Of a stretch of DNA of 46,765 bases, positions 1 through 8,684 are shown piece by piece. A program made the translations under genes and the position numbers. The DNA comes from Myxococcota bacterium. Its GTDB lineage: Bacteria; Myxococcota; UBA727; JAHDBA01. The stretch is from positions 1 to 46,765 of the forward strand of contig JAHDGS010000010.1 of assembly GCA_020627505.1 (NCBI GenBank). Reading direction: 5' to 3'. The notes beneath the pieces are model-generated. The model did not search any database. It worked only from the letters and a program-made list of their open reading frames with translations, and was not told the DNA's origin. Each line of letters opens with the position of its first letter. The first letter of the stretch is position 1.

Positions 1-246
1 GACCCGACCTTTTATCGAGATGCCAAAGGCAACGAAGTCGATTTAATCCTGAGCCGTGGTCAATACAAAATTGCCATCGAAATCAAAGCCTCCACCTCTC
101 CAAAAATCAATGCCGGTTTTCACAAAGCATGTGAAGTGATAAAGCCCAATGAAAAATATGTTGTCGCACAAGTTGACGGTCCGTTTCCAGGAGAGCACGA
201 CACAACGATTACCAATTTAGAATCTTTTGAGATTCGAAAAACTTGA
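1..246 (+). CDS. C-terminal end of a DUF4143-type AAA+ ATPase (partial, 5' end outside window)
   Basis: The first 81 codons are open from base 1 and end at TGA 244-246. The translation carries FYRDAKGNEVDLIL followed about 10 residues later by IAIEIKAS. This is the D-x(n)-ExK arrangement of the PD-(D/E)XK-like DUF4143 domain found at the C-terminus of many bacterial AAA+ ATPases that also have an N-terminal AAA_14 domain. These proteins are common and their substrate is mostly unknown. Only the tail is visible, so the ATPase half is inferred from the family. The gene points toward the tRNA-Arg gene, which lies on the opposite strand. Confidence 0.7.
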   Translation, partial: DPTFYRDAKGNEVDLILSRGQYKIAIEIKASTSPKINAGFHKACEVIKPNEKYVVAQVDGPFPGEHDTTITNLESFEIRKT

Positions 247-465
247 AGTAAATCGAACGCGTTGCCCTTCGACTCTTCGACTGGATCAGAGCAGTGCAAG
301 CTCAGGGACCAAGCCATACTCTTTTGATATGGTAAACGCTGGACCGCAGTGGTCGGTATTTAAAACCAAGATGCGGAAGCAGCGCCATGCGCGATTCGGG
401 TGAAAAATCAGCGACATGTGCGGTGATTTTGAGGGGAATGGGACATTCACCTAGAAAAAAGGAAA

Positions 466-542
466 TGGCACGCCCTGAGAGATTCGAACTCCCGACCGCC
501 TGCTTAGAAGGCAGATGCTCTATCCAGCTGAGCTAAGGGCGC
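466..542 (-). tRNA. tRNA-Arg (anticodon UCU)
   Basis: Read on the minus strand this folds into a full cloverleaf. The acceptor stem is GCGCCCT/AGGGCGT with a G1-U72 pair. The D arm has GCTC/GAGC, the anticodon stem is TCTGC/GCAGG with loop CTTCTAA, and the T arm is GGGAG-TTCGAAT-CTCTC. Anticodon positions 34-36 read TCT, which decodes AGA. The 3' CCA is encoded at 466-468. Confidence 0.95.
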
Positions 543-618
543 CCCACAAACAATCTATATGAATCTGGAGTCCGACGCAACATCTGCATCAGGCAGATGC
601 TCACATATTTATATTAAA

Positions 619-3600
619 TTAAACCATTCCATCCCGACATTGCCCTATGATGCAAAACCACTCATCACCAGGAAGCAATAGCCAACAATCGGAGTCTGTT
701 TCACACTCAACTCTTTTACATTGATGATCTTCAATAATTTGCCCTGGTGGGCAAACCAATTCATGACACATATGTGCCATACAAGTTTGATGACCGAAAC
801 AATCCTGAGGAACAGTACATTCACTACATATTTTCTCATTGTCGACCAATCGACATATGTCAGAGTAACAATCACCATCCTGAAGACAGGTTTCTCTCAA
901 TGAGCAGCGTTGTCCAATTTGAACACAAGGTCCGCCACAATCAATGTCACCCTCACCAGGGTCTTTGACACCGTTTTGACAACGCTCTTCTGGCGACTGA
1001 CATATGAGTACTGGAGCCCCGTTTGGCCCTTGTCCACAAATGAGTCCCTCCTCACAATCAGCTGAATCATGACAGCTTTGCCCCATTTGGCACGGTTCGC
1101 AATCACCACCACAATCGATCCAGCTTTCATCAGTCAAAATATCTTTTTGTCCATTAGAGCACAAATCCTGAATCGAACGACAAACGCCGTCAGCACATTT
1201 ACCATAATAACAATCATCGTTGGCATAACACTGCTTTTCGTTCTGACAACGCTGACAGAATGGTCCACCACAATCGAGGTCGGTTTCACCATATGCTTCA
1301 TCAAGAATATTATTTTCACATAGATTATCAATCGTTGAAGAAGCATCGTCTTCAATTAATGTTTTGCAGATATCAAAAGGTGTTAACGGTATCTGCTCTT
1401 CGAAAAACGGCCATCTCATTCGATTGATGAGGTAATTTTGATCGACATTTTTCAGTTCAGCAACACGTTGAAAGATTGTATTGAAATTCGCGGAACCAAA
1501 ATCGACGGCTCCGTTTCCGCTAAAAGAACTATGTGCTCTGAGGACATCTTTCCAAGAAAAGCTTTCTTGACTGCCAAACGATACTTGCGAGACGCATATT
1601 GGCGGCAATCTTTGAGCAAGATTATTTGGCGTATCTCTATAGGTCCTAATCCATCTTACGTCATCGCCAGGATCAAAACTATCATCTCGATAGGCCACAT
1701 ATGACTGTGCATCAACAAGCATTAGTTCAGTTGCAGCTTCCATGCAACGATCATGTTGCAGGCATTCAAACATATTACGAGGAGAATCTTCATGCAGCCC
1801 ATCTTCACACACCTCTTTTAGACTCGTAAATGCTCTTTGTGACGCAAAGATTGTTGAAAGTGATACGTCTTTTTTTAGTCCTCGTCGACATTCTTTATTC
1901 TCAGGATAATACTCACACAAAATAGGTCTTGCCAATGCTTGCGCCATTCCTTCATTAAAGGCAACGTTCTCTGGTTCAACACAATTATGCGTGCTTAGAC
2001 CATGAAACATTGAGTCGAGCCAGTCATAAGAAAAATATGATTGCGTATTTCCTAATTTGTACGAGACAATATGAGCAAGTTCATGAGCAGGTGTGACAAA
2101 AGTTGAACGATCCCTATTTAGGTAAATCACGTGATTATAGGGGCACGCGAGGCCGTCTGCTACCGCAGGATAGGCAAGCTTAAGCTTCTCCCCTGTAAAT
2201 AATCCCTCTGCGCGAAGCCCTCTGACAACTGTACTGTAAAAACGATAGTACGCTGCTTTCGTCGCAAGTTGTGCATTTGTCGAATTATTGCTCTTATCTG
2301 AAAAATGAAAATTATTTTCAAAGCTTGGATTATCCTCGTGTAAAGTGAGCTTATTAAAATTAGGTATCGTCGTGGTATTGTTTGAATGCTTTGGACTAAA
2401 CAGGGACAAAACATCTTTTACGATTGAGCCCACAATATCAACGTCTTGGACAATATCCCATCCCGTGTATTTAAATATCGCGATATCATCATTTTGCATT
2501 TCCGAATAAAATTCGAACTGTCTTTTGCCATGACTCTCGCCTCCATTGCGTGAAACCGTCATACAACCGAGATGATCTGTTCGAGCAATACTCCAATTGA
2601 ACGGGTTATATAGCCATGTATTAAAAAATCGTGTGTCAGAACTGTTATTGTGGATAATCATATCCTGGATAGCAAAACGACTATGCTCATTTCTGAATGT
2701 ATCAAATTCATCGGCCTCTGCAGTAAAGCATGCTTTGACTCGCCAAGGAATATTATTCCGAGTTGACAGAACTGTTTCTCTCAGGACATTTGGAGGAATA
2801 AACTCAACTGAAGCACTATCAAATACCCCATTCTTTGGAATAAGTGCATGGATGACATGTTTTTGTGAAATTTCACTCACATTAAAACGAGAACGTTGTT
2901 CGCTCATGTCACTTTGTGTCGTTTCATGAACAAGCGCATTATCAGCATCTGTTGTCGAAAATACACGGTGTTCATCGAAACGAACCATCACATCTTGTCT
3001 ATTAAAATGAGCTTGAGTCATGACAGTTTTCGCTTCAGGATGTTTTTGATGCTTGAGAATATCAGCAAGTTCAGCAAAGTAATGTGCATCCTCGAGTGTT
3101 TTCATTCGCTCTTTTTGGCTTTCATCAAATGAAAGAGGGGCAATTGTCTCCCCGCAATCGAGCAGTTCTTTTACCACTTTGTTCAAAACGGCTGTTGGGT
3201 TTTCATCAAGATCTGTTTGCCGAAATTGGCTGAATGAACACAAGTCAATCGGCTGTACAACAGGAACTTCAAGTATTTTTGTTTTTTGAGACGCGCTTCT
3301 TTGTTGAAATTTGGAGATAACTATACTGTTCAACGATTTAATCTCAGCCGGCAAATTAAAGTGAAAGCGGTCGTTCTCTTGAGGCCGGATATTCAAAGAA
3401 TTTTTTGAGCCATCATCATAAATATATGTGACATCAATTTCCTGTATGGCTCCTCCCAAAGAAGTATCTAAACTTCTTCTTTGTACCGAATCTTCAACCG
3501 TTTCTTTGTTCGTTTTGCTTGAAAGAGGCCCCTCATTCAAGATTGTTATTTCGACAGGAGCCTCAGGTACGGCAGGAATTATCAGTCCCTTTTCTGGTAG

Positions 3601-3768
3601 ATTGGAAAATCCTGTGTGAATAATATACTGGGAATGATCAAATTCAGGTGGAATCGTTTCTCGAGCTCTACTGGTCTGAAATTCAGTATCAGAAACTTCG
3701 TTACTGCAAGAGGAAACAAATAACCCTATGCAGCAAAATACGAACCTTATGCGAAATATTTCTCTCAT
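619..3768 (-). CDS. Large surface lipoprotein with HELAH zinc-metalloprotease motif and C-terminal Cys-rich repeats
   Basis: The 1049-residue product starts with a lipoprotein signal peptide (FCCIGLFVSSC, lipid Cys at about residue 21). Around residues 558-566 it has TPAHELAHIV, an HExxH zinc motif. About 40 residues further a NEGMAQ segment could supply a gluzincin-type third Glu ligand. The last roughly 190 residues hold at least three copies of a Cys-rich repeat with the core N-G-x-x-D...(D/E)xDCGGxC. This repeat type is common in secreted proteins of Myxococcota and Bradymonadota. The likely role is an outer-membrane-anchored or exported protease; the substrate is unknown. It is monocistronic and diverges from the DUF420 gene. 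I do not recognise residues 30-500. Confidence 0.75.
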   Translation of the reverse strand: MREIFRIRFVFCCIGLFVSSCSNEVSDTEFQTSRARETIPPEFDHSQYIIHTGFSNLPEKGLIIPAVPEAPVEITILNEGPLSSKTNKETVEDSVQRRSLDTSLGGAIQEIDVTYIYDDGSKNSLNIRPQENDRFHFNLPAEIKSLNSIVISKFQQRSASQKTKILEVPVVQPIDLCSFSQFRQTDLDENPTAVLNKVVKELLDCGETIAPLSFDESQKERMKTLEDAHYFAELADILKHQKHPEAKTVMTQAHFNRQDVMVRFDEHRVFSTTDADNALVHETTQSDMSEQRSRFNVSEISQKHVIHALIPKNGVFDSASVEFIPPNVLRETVLSTRNNIPWRVKACFTAEADEFDTFRNEHSRFAIQDMIIHNNSSDTRFFNTWLYNPFNWSIARTDHLGCMTVSRNGGESHGKRQFEFYSEMQNDDIAIFKYTGWDIVQDVDIVGSIVKDVLSLFSPKHSNNTTTIPNFNKLTLHEDNPSFENNFHFSDKSNNSTNAQLATKAAYYRFYSTVVRGLRAEGLFTGEKLKLAYPAVADGLACPYNHVIYLNRDRSTFVTPAHELAHIVSYKLGNTQSYFSYDWLDSMFHGLSTHNCVEPENVAFNEGMAQALARPILCEYYPENKECRRGLKKDVSLSTIFASQRAFTSLKEVCEDGLHEDSPRNMFECLQHDRCMEAATELMLVDAQSYVAYRDDSFDPGDDVRWIRTYRDTPNNLAQRLPPICVSQVSFGSQESFSWKDVLRAHSSFSGNGAVDFGSANFNTIFQRVAELKNVDQNYLINRMRWPFFEEQIPLTPFDICKTLIEDDASSTIDNLCENNILDEAYGETDLDCGGPFCQRCQNEKQCYANDDCYYGKCADGVCRSIQDLCSNGQKDILTDESWIDCGGDCEPCQMGQSCHDSADCEEGLICGQGPNGAPVLICQSPEERCQNGVKDPGEGDIDCGGPCVQIGQRCSLRETCLQDGDCYSDICRLVDNEKICSECTVPQDCFGHQTCMAHMCHELVCPPGQIIEDHQCKRVECETDSDCWLLLPGDEWFCIIGQCRDGMV

Positions 3769-3928
3769 ATTCCTAATTTATCGCATCAAGATTGGTATCT
3801 CCAATCCTCGAAATCAAGTGTCTCAAAATCAAAATAGCGTCTACAGGAGAGTAGATTCGTCGCCAACTCAAGTTAACAATTGCAGACCTCGCTATTGCTT
3901 CGTTATATTTATTCGATACATATGAAAT

Positions 3929-4477
3929 ATGTACGAGATAGAAGCAACACCAGAATATAATTATGACCGCCAACGACTGCTCGATCGACTTGCTATCGTT
4001 GTGACTATTGCTGTTTTAGGCCTTGTCGGTGTCATGCGTATCGTGAAACTTAATGTCGGAATTGATTTTTCTTTCATTCCACCGCTCAATGCCACCCTCA
4101 ACTCAATTGTTTCAATTTTGCTGATTCTGGGCTTAATTGCGATTAAAAGAGGCAAGAGAAGTCTGCATCAAAATTATATGGCTGCGGCGGCAGTTGTTTC
4201 GGGCCTCTTTCTATTATGTTACGTGACCTATCATCTCACCACACCAGAAACCCCTTATGGTGGCGCAGGTACAATGCGAACGATTTATTTCTTTTTCTTG
4301 ATATCTCACATCGTTTTAGCTGGGCTAAGTCTTCCTTTTATATTGCTGACTTTTTCACGCTCTTTGTCGGGCAACTTTGTCGCCCATAAACGTATGGCCC
4401 GATGGGTCTTCCCACTCTGGCTTTACGTCGCGTTGACTGGCCCTATTTGTTATGTGATGTTGAGACCATATTACTAA
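3929..4477 (+). CDS. DUF420 family integral membrane protein
   Basis: The 182-residue protein has about five predicted transmembrane helices. It has the DUF420 signature: PPLNATLNS in the first loop, RGKRSLHQNYM after helix 2, the CYVTYHL segment, and a C-terminal HKRMARWVFPLWLYVALTG. In Bacillus and relatives the DUF420 protein CtaM is needed for maturation or activity of cytochrome aa3 oxidase. A respiratory assembly role is therefore a family-based guess here. The conserved His residues (LHQN, TYHL, SHIV, AHKR) fit heme or metal handling. The ribosome-binding site is weak. The gene converges on the lethal-factor-like peptidase gene with 15 bases between them. Confidence 0.8.
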   Translation: MYEIEATPEYNYDRQRLLDRLAIVVTIAVLGLVGVMRIVKLNVGIDFSFIPPLNATLNSIVSILLILGLIAIKRGKRSLHQNYMAAAAVVSGLFLLCYVTYHLTTPETPYGGAGTMRTIYFFFLISHIVLAGLSLPFILLTFSRSLSGNFVAHKRMARWVFPLWLYVALTGPICYVMLRPYY

Positions 4478-4492
4478 ATCATCTTTACCGAA

Positions 4493-5347
4493 CTAATTCA
4501 CAAAGGATTGTTTCAGGAAGATTCCCTCAAACCATTCGTAAATCACAGGATACTCCTTTTCGAGCTTTTGTGGTTCAATAAGAAATGTTTTAAACCGTTC
4601 GGCAAAAGATTCTCGCAAACCGATAATACCTTCTTGCTGTTCGTAATCTGACAGTTGATGAATATTATCCGTATACCAAGTCTCATAGAAATGAGAGGTT
4701 GAAAGGCCGAGTACATCATCGACGGCATGCCCGAGTTCGTGCGAGATCTGTTCATAGAATTCTCTCGGTGTGCTATCACTCCGAATAATAATCTGTCTCG
4801 TGACCAAATTATAGAGGGCTTTTGTCTCAGCAAAGCGTTGTTCTTCGTTTCCATCGCGATCAGACACACCGTATAAAAGATCATCTATCTCACGATCGGT
4901 TTGTATCAGACTGACACCTGCCTCTCGCAAACTGTATACGAGGCTTTTGGGCATTTTGCTCAATAGTTCTTTCGCAACCGGTAAACACGAATTCGCCAAA
5001 TCAATATGCTCTGGATTCTCCGACAAAATAGGAAGACCAATATCGTAATTCACAGGCCACAAAATATATTGTGGGTAGAATCGACTCTTCAAATTTCGAG
5101 CAATTGTTTGCGCTGGTTTTTTGAGATGCTGACATTCGGGCAAATCTGCAATCTCATCTAAAAAACGCTTGATCTCTGCCCGGTCGATTGCTCGATTACC
5201 GTTGCCAATGGTTGTGTCTATGCGATCGGCCAATTCGCGATACTTCTGGCGAAACCCATCTATTGGCATATTGACCACTGAAGGCACAGTTATTTGTTGT
5301 GATACGAGCCCCTCGAGGTACGTATTCGATAAATTGTATTCATTCAT
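4493..5347 (-). CDS. Anthrax-lethal-factor-like (M34-type) zinc metallopeptidase
   Basis: The 284-residue protein has SHELGHAVDDVLG at residues 202-214. Further on it has LSDY (232-235) and then RESFAERF (245-252). The order HExGH-AVDD, LSxY, ExFAExF matches the catalytic domain of anthrax lethal factor, where the HEFGH histidines, a Tyr and the Glu before FFAEAF make the zinc site. By alignment the ligands would be H203, H207 and E246, with E204 as base and Y235 as the Tyr; the Tyr-to-Glu distance is about four residues longer here. There is no signal peptide, membrane segment or obvious receptor-binding domain, and residues 1-180 are unfamiliar. ATG 5345-5347 is used; a second ATG lies at 5343. 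Substrate unknown. Confidence 0.7.
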   Translation of the reverse strand: MNEYNLSNTYLEGLVSQQITVPSVVNMPIDGFRQKYRELADRIDTTIGNGNRAIDRAEIKRFLDEIADLPECQHLKKPAQTIARNLKSRFYPQYILWPVNYDIGLPILSENPEHIDLANSCLPVAKELLSKMPKSLVYSLREAGVSLIQTDREIDDLLYGVSDRDGNEEQRFAETKALYNLVTRQIIIRSDSTPREFYEQISHELGHAVDDVLGLSTSHFYETWYTDNIHQLSDYEQQEGIIGLRESFAERFKTFLIEPQKLEKEYPVIYEWFEGIFLKQSFVN

Positions 5348-5421
5348 TACATTCTTACTATGTGGATCCAGACTTTTTGGCGAGATCAGCCCTCAAATTT
5401 ACTCAGAAATAACAGCCTAAT

Positions 5422-6168
5422 TTATATATGTTTTATACTATAAATAAAGATGTATGAGACGAGAGAAAACCAGATCGAAATAAAATACGCCCATGTCATC
5501 AAAGCGGCCAAGATATGTAGCGAGCCCCAGAAGCCGCTCGCTGAAAAGGCAGCTTCAATATAAAAACCACACGCCCAGTTTAAAACCAAGACGCCTGATG
5601 AAAATAGTAAAGCCGTCTTAAGCAGTTTCGACCGACTCACCCGAATACGTGTTCCGAGTTGCACCCACAAATAGTACATACATGCAAATGCAACACATTG
5701 GATCAACAAACTTCCTATATCAGCGATGTAGAATTCATGAAGGTAAGTTACAATCAGTCCCATCCCAAATCGGAAAACCAATGCACACAATATCAAGACA
5801 CACTGTAAAGCCAGCAAAAACAAGAACATGCCTTGAGAACGAACCCAGCTACGAACCATCTTTTGCACTGTGTCTCTAAATCGACTTTCTACCGCACGTC
5901 CAAGCATGACCTCAGTGGCTCGAAACACACGACTCGCTGACAACACTAAAAATATAATGCCAATGATAGACATTTGTCTCAGGTTATTGAGCATATGTGG
6001 TAAAAGCTCACCAATCGCTTCGAACCCGACTGGAATCATATTTTCACAAAATTCTTGGACCAGCTCTTCAAACGAAAAGCCTTTGAGAACCCAAGATGGG
6101 ACCAAGTTTGCTAGACCAGAAAGAATAGACAACGCCAAGGCAATCATGGGTAAAACAGAGAGCATCAC
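5422..6168 (-). CDS. YihY/BrkB family membrane protein, 5' end not resolved
   Basis: The protein has several hydrophobic helices and the YihY pattern (former 'RNase BN' family, now regarded as envelope membrane proteins of unclear transport function). GTG 6166-6168 is the first usual start codon, but the frame is open upstream to 6312. The extra residues, including RAFIDEDGLTYAAAIAFF just before the GTG, resemble the N-terminal region of E. coli YihY (IDED...LAYVSLLSL). The true protein is therefore probably about 25-40 residues longer. No ATG, GTG or TTG exists in that stretch. An ATA at 6286-6288 overlaps the stop of the preceding SRPBCC gene and has AAAAGG six bases before it. See findings. 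Confidence 0.7.
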   Translation of the reverse strand: MMLSVLPMIALALSILSGLANLVPSWVLKGFSFEELVQEFCENMIPVGFEAIGELLPHMLNNLRQMSIIGIIFLVLSASRVFRATEVMLGRAVESRFRDTVQKMVRSWVRSQGMFLFLLALQCVLILCALVFRFGMGLIVTYLHEFYIADIGSLLIQCVAFACMYYLWVQLGTRIRVSRSKLLKTALLFSSGVLVLNWACGFYIEAAFSASGFWGSLHILAALMTWAYFISIWFSLVSYIFIYSIKHI

Positions 6169-6284
6169 AAAAAATGCAATCGCTGCAGCATATGTGAGCC
6201 CATCTTCATCGATGAAAGCGCGAATGCCTGTTTTAGCAAGCGTTATACGCCGCTGAAGAAGACTGTCAGTAACTTGTCGTACAG

Positions 6285-6989
6285 CTATTTCAGACCTTTT
6301 TGTTTGGCAAAGTCATTTAACTTCTGAGCTGCTTCTTTTTTAAAGCCTTTGGGCAGAAGACCGTAGTTTGGTTTGAATCCAATCCCACGCTGTCCAAATC
6401 CTTTTGGTAAACCGATATGACCGAGTTGATTTGTTGCTTCAACAGCAGGTGGTGGTAAGGCTTCTAGATTCTTTTTCAACTTTTCAAGCCCTTTGTCATA
6501 GTCAGCACCAATCATTTCTTCCATATTCATAAACACCGCAAAAACTTTTTCTCCAAAACTGCGCGTACTATCCATCGTCCAAGTTAACGTGGTGCCTTTA
6601 GCAGCCTTCGTAAATAAGAAGCTCGTATCAGAGCGACCTTCCCAAGGCTTGATAAACTCAAGATCCCATACAATTTTCTGTGAAGGCTCAGCGACTTTGA
6701 TCGTCATCACACCAGAGCCAACGTCATCATTTCCGTCCCATACCATCTTATGCCCAACGGTCGATGGGGTGCCTGAAAGTGTTTGTGTCATATTGGGATC
6801 TTTGTCTTGCCACGGACTCCATTTCGCCCAATTATTCATATCGCTCACATAATCATAGGCACGTTTTTGATCGATATTGACATCGATCGAACGTTCGACA
6901 TGCATCGTATCAGACTTCGTCATGGCCAAACCGAGCACTGCCAATATTAGAATGCCCACAACGCCTAAAATTACCTTCACTGCTTTCAT
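6285..6989 (-). CDS. SRPBCC (START/polyketide cyclase-like) family protein with N-terminal membrane anchor
   Basis: The 234-residue product opens with a hydrophobic helix (VILGVVGILILAVLGLAM). An SRPBCC fold follows, recognisable from VERSIDVNIDQKRAYDYVSD, NNWAKWSPW and the GHKMVW...GSGVMTI strand region. Members bind hydrophobic ligands in a helix-grip pocket; nothing here identifies the ligand. The C-terminal about 50 residues (after PPPAVEATNQLGHIG) look GyrI-like or are lineage specific. The start is supported by AAGGAG eight bases upstream of ATG 6987-6989. The YihY-family gene follows immediately, probably translationally coupled. Confidence 0.75.
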   Translation of the reverse strand: MKAVKVILGVVGILILAVLGLAMTKSDTMHVERSIDVNIDQKRAYDYVSDMNNWAKWSPWQDKDPNMTQTLSGTPSTVGHKMVWDGNDDVGSGVMTIKVAEPSQKIVWDLEFIKPWEGRSDTSFLFTKAAKGTTLTWTMDSTRSFGEKVFAVFMNMEEMIGADYDKGLEKLKKNLEALPPPAVEATNQLGHIGLPKGFGQRGIGFKPNYGLLPKGFKKEAAQKLNDFAKQKGLK

Positions 6990-7081
6990 CGTGACTCCTT
7001 GACCATCTCATACCATGCCATCTGCGCACGACCAAATTTAGATATTCCATGATCTGACAAAAGATGTTAAATCAAAAATAC

Positions 7082-7158
7082 ACCAGGGGTGCTTCTTTGA
7101 TGAGGCTGAGACATACCCTCCGAACCTGCTCAGGATAATACCTGCGAAGGGAGCGTGG
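7082..7158 (+). promoter_or_regulatory. TPP (THI-box) riboswitch
   Basis: The aptamer has the diagnostic pieces in order: ACCAGGGGTGC at about 7082-7092, CTGAGA at 7106-7111, ATACCC, GAACCTG at 7122-7128, and GGATAATACCTGCGAAGGGA at 7133-7152. It lies 54 bases upstream of the thiE start and controls an operon of thiamin genes. Between aptamer and gene there is an AAGAC...GACTG-CTTAAA-CAGTC...GTCTT hairpin with no U-tract after it. This suggests control of translation rather than a transcription terminator. Confidence 0.95.
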
Positions 7159-7211
7159 ATAAGACTTATGCGACTGCTTAAACAGTCATGTCTTCTGGTG
7201 CGGAGAAATTT

Positions 7212-7892
7212 ATGCGCCAGCCGTCACTGCACCAAAACATCGCCTCAAAAAGTCCTGTGCAACAAGCGATGCGACTATGCTATTTAGTCGATGATATCGG
7301 AGAACTGAATGCATCTATACTTTGTCAATATAAGGCTGCAGGCTTAACGAGTATTCAGTATCGTAATAAAGATAAGTCATATTCAAAACAACAAGCTGAA
7401 GCCGCACACCTATTTGAATTATGTCAGACGGTTTCACTTACATTTTTCATTAACGATCATGTCGAGCTTGCCGCCCGAATTCGGCCTGACGGAATTCATC
7501 TCGGACAAGAAGATATGTCCCCGTTTGATGCGAGAAAACGCCTCGGCTCAGATATACTCATTGGTCTATCAGTCGAGAACCGCGAGCAACTCGAACACGC
7601 AAATGATAACGAACACATCGATTATATTGCGGCGAGCCCTGTTTTTGAGACACCATCCAAAAAAGATACAGCAAAAGCCTGGGGGATTGAGGGGCTTCAA
7701 TTTGTGGTCTCACAATCATATCACCCTGTCGTCGCGATTGGGGGAATCAATTTAAGTACCATCGAATCTGTTTCTTCGGTGACACCAGATGGCATCGCCA
7801 TTATCTCAGCCATTCGAGATGCAACGGATCCCTGCTCAGTCATTTCACATTTCAATTCATGTCTCAACGATGACATTCACAAAGGCCTTTAA
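7212..7892 (+). CDS. thiE: Thiamine-phosphate synthase
   Basis: ThiE condenses HMP-PP with thiazole phosphate to give thiamin phosphate. The sequence shows the TIM-barrel signatures SIQYRNKDKSY (phosphate and Lys region), FFINDHVELA, DGIHLGQEDM, DYIAASPVFETPSKKD (diphosphate-binding loop) and VVAIGGI. The start is set at ATG 7212 because GGAG sits six bases upstream; an in-frame ATG at 7188 has no ribosome-binding site and would add eight residues. The product of about 226 residues has normal family length. The gene is first in the riboswitch-controlled operon and its stop directly abuts thiM. Confidence 0.92.
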   Translation: MRQPSLHQNIASKSPVQQAMRLCYLVDDIGELNASILCQYKAAGLTSIQYRNKDKSYSKQQAEAAHLFELCQTVSLTFFINDHVELAARIRPDGIHLGQEDMSPFDARKRLGSDILIGLSVENREQLEHANDNEHIDYIAASPVFETPSKKDTAKAWGIEGLQFVVSQSYHPVVAIGGINLSTIESVSSVTPDGIAIISAIRDATDPCSVISHFNSCLNDDIHKGL

Positions 7893-8684
7893 ATGCTTCA
7901 TCAACTTCAAAAACTTGATCGACATCTTCGAACCCAGAACCCACTGATTCTCAATCTCACCAATGTGGTCACCATCGACTTTGTTGCGAATATACAGCTT
8001 GCGTGTGGTGCCTCTCCTATTATGAGTTTCGATCATCGAGAGATCCATGAACTTTGCCAATTGGCAACAGCACTCTACATCAATATTGGTACCCTTAACG
8101 AAGCGTTTGAACAGTTCGTCGAAATCGCACTTAAAGAAGCGCATCACCGTAAGATTCCGATAGTGCTCGATCCTGTTGGCTGTGGCGCTTCATCATCACG
8201 GACAAAACTATCAGCGTTTGTCGCCCCATACGCCACCCTGATCAAAGGTAACGCCAATGAGATTAAAGCACTCGCTGATGAAACCCATAAAACCCGTGGG
8301 GTCGATGCGACAACAACCACTGACAGTGCTATTTTGGCAGGCCAAACATTACTCTCTAAACAAACCCAAATTGTTGTCATCAGCGGCGCGCACGATCAAG
8401 TTATTTCAAGTAACACCGTTCAGCGTATCAGCTATGGTTCCGCTCATATGTCTAAGGTGACAGGAATGGGTTGTGCCCTGGGTGGCTACCTGACTGCGGT
8501 GGCAGCTGCTTCCCAAAAAGCAGAGTTATTTGATAACATCAGCCATGCAACAACACACTATGCTCTATCCGGCCAAGTTGCAGCAACAGACTTTAAAGGA
8601 CCAGCAAGCTTTAAAACAAAATTGATCGATATATTAAATACGCCTTTGTGGCCTTCCATTGGCGGTTTGTTGAATGACAAATAG
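7893..8684 (+). CDS. thiM: Hydroxyethylthiazole kinase
   Basis: ThiM phosphorylates 4-methyl-5-(2-hydroxyethyl)thiazole, the salvage route to the thiazole half of thiamin. The 263-residue ribokinase-like protein has the N-terminal NPLILNLTNVVTIDFVANI, SPIMSF, VLDPVGCGASSSR, IKGNANEIKAL and the C-terminal VTGMGCALGGYLTA, which holds the catalytic Cys of the GxGC motif. It starts immediately after the thiE stop and overlaps thiD by 11 bases, so the three genes are translationally linked. No thiazole biosynthesis genes (thiG, thiS, thiH) lie nearby, which fits a salvage role. Confidence 0.93.
   Translation: MLHQLQKLDRHLRTQNPLILNLTNVVTIDFVANIQLACGASPIMSFDHREIHELCQLATALYINIGTLNEAFEQFVEIALKEAHHRKIPIVLDPVGCGASSSRTKLSAFVAPYATLIKGNANEIKALADETHKTRGVDATTTTDSAILAGQTLLSKQTQIVVISGAHDQVISSNTVQRISYGSAHMSKVTGMGCALGGYLTAVAAASQKAELFDNISHATTHYALSGQVAATDFKGPASFKTKLIDILNTPLWPSIGGLLNDK

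Noticed and set aside
645-1355. Overlapping antisense and alternative-frame reading frames in the Cys-rich gene
   Set aside because: They are shadows of the 619-3768 gene and lack ribosome-binding sites and protein-like motifs.
5649-6256. Plus-strand open frames opposite the YihY-family gene
   Set aside because: Composition is that of the antisense of a membrane protein and no start signal is evident.
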